62,085 nt of DNA from Alphaproteobacteria bacterium (GTDB taxonomy: Bacteria > Pseudomonadota > Alphaproteobacteria > ATCC43930 > CGMCC-115725), in contig JAGWON010000019.1 of NCBI GenBank assembly GCA_028871055.1, forward strand, positions 1 to 62,085. Direction: 5' to 3'. The position numbers and the translations under genes were made by a program. This document shows, piece by piece, positions 58,825 to 62,085 of this stretch (its first letter is position 1; each line of letters begins with the position of its first letter). The notes under the pieces are model-generated. The model was not told the origin of the DNA. It was given only the letters and a program-made list of their open reading frames with translations, and searched no databases.

Positions 58825-59466
58825 TCAGACGTTGGTCAGCGAGGCGCCCGGCGGAGCGCCAATGATGGCGAGGAATTCGCGTCGCGTCATCGGATCGTCG
58901 CGGAACGCGCCCAGCATGTGCGAGGTCACCATCGCGACGCCCGGCTTGTGAACGCCGCGCGTCGTCATGCACTGATGCGCGGCCTCGACGACGACCGCCA
59001 CGCCCCTGGGCTTGAGCGCGTCGTTGAGCGCCATGGCGATCTGCGCGGTCATCTTCTCCTGAATTTGGAGGCGCCTGGAGAAGACCTCGACCAGGCGTGC
59101 GAGCTTCGAGATGCCGATGACGCGTTTGTCGGGTAGATAGGCGATATGCACCTTGCCGATGATCGGCGCGATATGGTGCTCGCAATGGCTTTCAAAGCGG
59201 ATGTCCTTGAGCACGACGATCTCGTCGTAGCCGTTGGTCTCCTTAAAGGTCCGGCCGAGCACGTCGGCCGGGTCGTCGGCATAACCGGCAAAGTACTCCT
59301 CGTACGCGCGCGCGACGCGACCCGGCGTGCTCTTGAGCCCCTCGCGGCCCGGATCATCGCCCGCCCAACGAATCAGGACACGCACCGCCTCCTCGGCCTC
59401 CTCGCGCGAGGGGCGGCCGTTTCTGGTGCCGTTGCGGGCCGGCTTGTCGGGATGATCCTTGGGCAT
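58825..59466 (-). CDS. folE: GTP cyclohydrolase I
   Basis: A 213-residue zinc enzyme that opens the folate (and queuosine) pathway by making dihydroneopterin triphosphate. Zinc and active-site motifs are [22 protein letters not shown] (as [14 protein letters not shown] near residue 107) and [15 protein letters not shown] near 175. The start ATG at 59466 gives a polar N-terminal tail of about 20 residues. It shares its strand and probably its message with apaG, 11 bases upstream. Confidence 0.97.
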   Translation of the reverse strand: MPKDHPDKPARNGTRNGRPSREEAEEAVRVLIRWAGDDPGREGLKSTPGRVARAYEEYFAGYADDPADVLGRTFKETNGYDEIVVLKDIRFESHCEHHIAPIIGKVHIAYLPDKRVIGISKLARLVEVFSRRLQIQEKMTAQIAMALNDALKPRGVAVVVEAAHQCMTTRGVHKPGVAMVTSHMLGAFRDDPMTRREFLAIIGAPPGASLTNV

Positions 59467-59477
59467 GACGGAAAACC

Positions 59478-59870
59478 TCAATTGAGCCGGACGGCTTGAT
59501 GTGGGCTGTCCAGCGAAAAAGCCGGGATGTCGACGTCGAAATGCTCGCCGCTGCCGGTTTCCATCTGGTAGGTCCCAACCATAATTCCCGACGGCGTGCT
59601 GAGCGGCGTGCCGCTGGTGTATTCGAAGGTCTGGCCCGGTGCAAGCACCGGCTGCTCGCCCACCACCCCGGGGCCGCGCACCTCGTGGAGGCGGCCCATG
59701 CCGTCGGTGATGCGCCAGTGCCGACGCCGGAGTTGGACGGTCTCGCCACCATGGTTCTCGATGCGCACGTGATAGGCCCACACGAAGTGATTGTCGGTCG
59801 GCGACGACTGATCCTCGAGGTAATAGGGCTCGACCGTCACCTTGATCGCACGCGTCGTCGCCGAATACAT
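59478..59870 (-). CDS. apaG: ApaG family protein (DUF525)
   Basis: A 130-residue immunoglobulin-like beta protein. Family marks are [14 protein letters not shown] near residue 11, [24 protein letters not shown] over residues 30-53, and [28 protein letters not shown] over 68-95. In enterobacteria it lies with apaH and ksgA; in alphaproteobacteria it commonly stands alone, as here. Biochemical role is unsettled. A TTG two codons upstream is an alternative start. Confidence 0.95.
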   Translation of the reverse strand: MYSATTRAIKVTVEPYYLEDQSSPTDNHFVWAYHVRIENHGGETVQLRRRHWRITDGMGRLHEVRGPGVVGEQPVLAPGQTFEYTSGTPLSTPSGIMVGTYQMETGSGEHFDVDIPAFSLDSPHQAVRLN

Positions 59871-60017
59871 CGCCAATCTCCAAAACCGTCCGGGCGCATG
59901 GTCGTCTACGACGGCACCAGCGCCCGGTTCTATCTGACATTTTGGGCCGCAGTGGCGGCGCGTCAAGCGGCGGCGACGCCCGGCGCCGCGGGGCGCGCCT
60001 CGGCTGATGAAAAAGTA

Positions 60018-60040
60018 GGGAATTATATACATGACAAAAG
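60018..60040 (+). repeat. Left terminal inverted repeat of the IS1595-type transposon
   Basis: Begins GGGAATTATATACATGAC. It matches the right end at 21 of 23 positions. ATGACA (60031-60036) sits where the right end has the -35 box TTGACA, and TAGAAT follows 16 bases later, so a weak inward promoter is possible here as well. Confidence 0.9.
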
Positions 60041-60258
60041 ATAAACAACAGCTAGAATCCAAGGGTTGCGAACGTCGCGAACCGATCGCTCCCGAAATTG
60101 AAATCACTGAGGAGGCACTTCAACGCGCAACCGCTGAATTAATGCGTCATCTTCCGGAGGAAGCCCGAACCGTTTTGCCTCCGGAGGAGATAATGGAGCG
60201 CTGTATTGAAGCATTGTTAGGCAACCGCCTTCGTTGGCGCCCCCATAGGCAAATCTGA
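60031..60258 (+). CDS. Small hypothetical passenger protein
   Basis: A possible 75-residue hydrophilic, acidic protein of unknown family, with two predicted helices ([15 protein letters not shown] and [13 protein letters not shown]) and a basic C-terminus. Its first ATG lies inside the left terminal repeat, so translation may really begin elsewhere. The last 155 bases overlap the 3' part of the minus-strand passenger gene, so at most one of the two may be under selection there. Confidence 0.4.
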   Translation: MTKDKQQLESKGCERREPIAPEIEITEEALQRATAELMRHLPEEARTVLPPEEIMERCIEALLGNRLRWRPHRQI

Positions 60259-60766
60259 GAATGTTCAATCTCAAACCCATGCGATGAATTTCGTTGCATA
60301 ACGCCATGACTTCTGTCGGTGACTCCGATCCTGTTTTAAACGTGTAATATTCAATCTGCCGCGGCTTCTTTCTAAATCCAGTACTATGTTGAATACGCTC
60401 CATTGTCGCCAGTTTTGCGCCTCTGAGCGTCCCGTCTTTCGGCTTCAGTTGCCACAAGTCATGCACGAATCGATTGCGACGAACACGAAGATCATTATCG
60501 ATTTGATCGATGCACCATTTCGTTACTTGAAAGAGTTTTTTCCTTCGACGCAGATGGGCAAGACCTAGAATGATCTGCAATTTCTCGCGGAAATCTATGT
60601 TGTGGGAAATGGTTTGAAATTTCTTTACCTTCTTCACCGTCGATAGGGTTTCAAATAGCCAATCAACCGACGATTCGAGCATTGACCATTGAAGGCAAAC
60701 GGCGCGGATGGAAACGGCGTAAGGTTTGAACTTGCGCGGAAATGGGAATATGAGACGCTTAGCCAT
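60104..60766 (-). CDS. Passenger protein with HEPN-like RNxxxH motif
   Basis: A 220-residue soluble, mostly helical protein of no family I can name with certainty. It opens [18 protein letters not shown] and has helices [15 protein letters not shown] at about 27-41 and [14 protein letters not shown] at 59-72. [14 protein letters not shown] at about 94-107 contains RNRFVH, which fits the R-N-x3-H motif of HEPN ribonuclease-like domains. Such domains occur in toxin and defence proteins. Its ATG at 60766 overlaps the ATG of the divergent 51-residue frame (bases CATG, 60764-60767). Codon use and low GC set it apart from the core genes. Confidence 0.6.
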   Translation of the reverse strand: MAKRLIFPFPRKFKPYAVSIRAVCLQWSMLESSVDWLFETLSTVKKVKKFQTISHNIDFREKLQIILGLAHLRRRKKLFQVTKWCIDQIDNDLRVRRNRFVHDLWQLKPKDGTLRGAKLATMERIQHSTGFRKKPRQIEYYTFKTGSESPTEVMALCNEIHRMGLRLNILRFAYGGANEGGCLTMLQYSAPLSPPEAKRFGLPPEDDALIQRLRVEVPPQ

Positions 60767-60920
60767 GACCGACCCCATCGCCGAAGCACGGCGCATCATG
60801 GGCCGTTTGGCCCAGATGCCTCATAAGCCGCATAAGCCTTTGAAATCGAGTCCTAAAGAGACTCGTCGCCAGTCAGGTCGAACAAAGCCAGCAACGCGGC
60901 CAGCTTCGCCGCGCCCCTAG
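60765..60920 (+). CDS. Small basic passenger protein
   Basis: A 51-residue protein starting [18 protein letters not shown], a helix, followed by PHKPHKPL and a lysine/arginine-rich disordered tail. The repeated P-H-K-P and the helix are unlike random sequence and look conserved. Its start codon overlaps the start of the divergent HEPN-motif gene, and its stop overlaps the transposase stop by three bases. Role unknown. Confidence 0.5.
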   Translation: MTDPIAEARRIMGRLAQMPHKPHKPLKSSPKETRRQSGRTKPATRPASPRP

Positions 60921-61873
60921 CGAACGGCCCCGGCTTCGTTAGTCCGCCGATACGTTAGGCGCTTCCCTTCGATGCCTTTCACAAGGCGCTGTGCGCGTTC
61001 CGCATCTGATACGCCAACCGCCGAGCGGTTGCTGTAACGGAAATCAAACTCGGCCAGATAGCGGCTCAGATGTTGCGGCGAGACATGGTGGTACGTGCCC
61101 ATGACGCCGCGCTTGAAGATCGAGAAAAAGCCCTCAACCGTGTTGGTATAGGCTTCGCCGCGCACGTATTCGTCCGCCGCATGGTTGACGGTCTGGTGCT
61201 TGGGATAGTCGCGCCCAACCCACATTGACGTACTGGCTTCATCGGTCATAAGGGCCGTATCGCGCTTCACCTGCGCCGTCAGGATTTCACGCAAGCCCGC
61301 GCCCGTCACCGTGCCGATATGGAACGAACGGGCCGCGCCGCCACGCTCTACAAGCGAATAAACGGCCTCTTTCGTGGCAACGCCGGCACGACCCTTGCGA
61401 TGCCCGCGCTTACTCTTGGCCTTGTTCTTGTCTTTGCCGCCAACGTAGGTCTCGTCAGCTTCCACAATCTTGCCTTCGCCGCCGAAGGGCGTGGGGCTCA
61501 ATTGCTTCATGGCTTCGCGGACGCGGTGCGACATGAACCACGCGGTTTTATATGTCACGCCGAGCATGCGGTGCAGCTGATGCGCCGAAATCCCCTTCTT
61601 GCTGGATGACATGAGATGGCAGGCCAGCCACCACTTGCTGAGCGAGATTTTGGAACGCTCGAACACCGTCCCGACCGTAGCCGTATAGGTGGTCTTGCAA
61701 TGGTTGCAGTAGATCAGGCCGCGGCGATGGCTCTTTTTCACGCCCTCGACCTTTGCCTGCCGGTCTACGGCCCCGCAATGCGGGCACACCGGCCCATTAG
61801 GCCAGCGCACGGCCTCTAGGGCTTCGCGGGCTTTTTCGTCATTGGTAAAGATCGGATTTTGCAGGTCGGCCAT
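60917..61873 (-). CDS. IS1595-family (ISXO2-like) transposase
   Basis: A 318-residue DDE-type transposase. The N-terminal zinc ribbon has CPHCGAVDRQAK and YCNHCKTTYTATVGTVFE at about residues 30-65. The catalytic region has VEADETYVGGK near 140, MTDEASTSMWVG near 210 and the family's N-x-x-E variant of the third acid in YTNTVEGFFSIFKRG near 245, followed by YLAEFDFRYSNR. The ATG at 61873 follows GGAG; one four codons upstream lacks a site. No frameshift, so it may be active. Confidence 0.93.
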   Translation of the reverse strand: MADLQNPIFTNDEKAREALEAVRWPNGPVCPHCGAVDRQAKVEGVKKSHRRGLIYCNHCKTTYTATVGTVFERSKISLSKWWLACHLMSSSKKGISAHQLHRMLGVTYKTAWFMSHRVREAMKQLSPTPFGGEGKIVEADETYVGGKDKNKAKSKRGHRKGRAGVATKEAVYSLVERGGAARSFHIGTVTGAGLREILTAQVKRDTALMTDEASTSMWVGRDYPKHQTVNHAADEYVRGEAYTNTVEGFFSIFKRGVMGTYHHVSPQHLSRYLAEFDFRYSNRSAVGVSDAERAQRLVKGIEGKRLTYRRTNEAGAVR

Positions 61874-61896
61874 CGGAATCTCCATCTATGGCCGGA

Positions 61897-61925
61897 AATC
61901 TAAGCCCTAGCGGCACTTTTGTCAA
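61897..61925 (-). promoter_or_regulatory. Promoter of the IS1595 transposase
   Basis: On the minus strand a perfect TTGACA (61925-61920) lies within the right terminal repeat, and TAGATT (61902-61897) follows after 17 bases, just upstream of the transposase start. Confidence 0.65.
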
Positions 61926-61938
61926 GTATACAATTCCC
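61916..61938 (-). repeat. Right terminal inverted repeat of the IS1595-type transposon
   Basis: Read inward on the minus strand it begins GGGAATTGTATACTTGAC, matching the left end at 21 of 23 positions. The outer flank AAAAGTA repeats that on the left side. Confidence 0.9.
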
Positions 61939-62046
61939 AAAAGTATTAAGACAAATCAATAGTTTATTCATCGGCATGCGGTAGGGTCGGGCATCGTCCC
62001 GCAATCTCGCAGGCGTGCGCCGTGGCGAGGCGATTGGATGGATGCC

Positions 62047-62085
62047 ATGAGATCGGCGTATCCGAAGCTCATCGCCGGGATCGTT
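62047..62085 (+). CDS. Possible start of a gene cut by the window end
   Basis: An ATG at 62047 opens a frame reading MRSAYPKLIAGIV up to the end of the window. It looks like the start of a signal or membrane segment, but 13 codons are not enough to identify it. The preceding 100 bases after the transposon show no other gene. Confidence 0.2.
   Translation, partial: MRSAYPKLIAGIV

Larger units (their letters stand above)
60018..61938 (-). mobile_element. IS1595-family transposon with passenger reading frames
   Basis: A 1921-bp element with 23-bp terminal inverted repeats matching at 21 positions, flanked by the 7-base direct repeat AAAAGTA (60011-60017 and 61939-61945). It carries an intact IS1595/ISXO2-type transposase and, beyond it, three reading frames not needed for transposition. 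The interior is clearly richer in A and T than the surrounding chromosome, which fits recent arrival. It inserted upstream of apaG. Confidence 0.88.

Overview
The window is about 62 kb of GC-rich, densely packed bacterial chromosome. Codon use, gene content and gene order point to an alphaproteobacterium, most likely Rhodospirillales or a close relative. The run rplU-rpmA-obgE-proB-proA-nadD-rsfS-rlmH-gpmI-envC-ctpA-rppH, the atpHAGDC operon without the F0 genes, priA-fsa-DUF484-xerC, and sdhCDAB next to the 2-oxoglutarate dehydrogenase genes are typical of that group. No rRNA genes, CRISPR array or replication origin were seen.

Layout. 1-560: a tRNA-Ser(CGA) gene on the minus strand, followed by the decayed start of a phage-type integrase. 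768-11468: plus-strand housekeeping block covering ribosomal proteins L21 and L27, Obg GTPase, proline synthesis, NAD synthesis, ribosome silencing and 23S rRNA methylation, phosphoglycerate mutase, cell-wall and protease functions, and RNA decapping. 11465-17263: a ferritin-like protein and the F1 ATP synthase operon on the minus strand. 17562-22639: a wrecked CLC chloride channel gene, an L,D-transpeptidase beside a Braun-type lipoprotein, and priA. 22693-25107: fsa, a DUF484 gene and xerC. 25114-38886: minus-strand central metabolism (MFS transporter, lpdA-sucB-sucA, mdh, zapE, sdhCDAB, a CoA ester lyase), continuing with asd to 39939. 40267-47226: panB, a lipoprotein, pirin, DUF1289 and a GldG-type ABC transporter operon. 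47856-53255: a glycosyltransferase-like protein, a LysE-family exporter, a large MscS channel, recX and an ABC-2 permease. 53261-54309: an inactivated IS630-family element. 54309-59870: a PAS protein, then argD-argF-hslO behind a promoter and a possible arginine leader peptide, a lipoprotein, folE and apaG. 60018-61938: an IS1595-family transposon with near-perfect ends and three passenger reading frames. The last 140 bases hold at most the start of another gene.

How it fits together. Most of the window is core metabolism: a TCA and respiration block (mdh, 2-oxoglutarate dehydrogenase, succinate dehydrogenase, ATP synthase), amino-acid and cofactor synthesis (proBA, argDF, asd, panB, nadD, folE), and envelope maintenance. 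Foreign or decaying DNA is limited to the integrase stub at the tRNA, the CLC pseudogene, short SDR and histidine-kinase remnants, and two insertion elements. The most interesting signals are the arginine-rich leader reading frame upstream of argD, the IS1595-type transposon with a HEPN-motif passenger, a lysine-ended lipoprotein beside an L,D-transpeptidase, and nadD, which has no ATG, GTG or TTG start and probably begins at CTG overlapping the proA stop.
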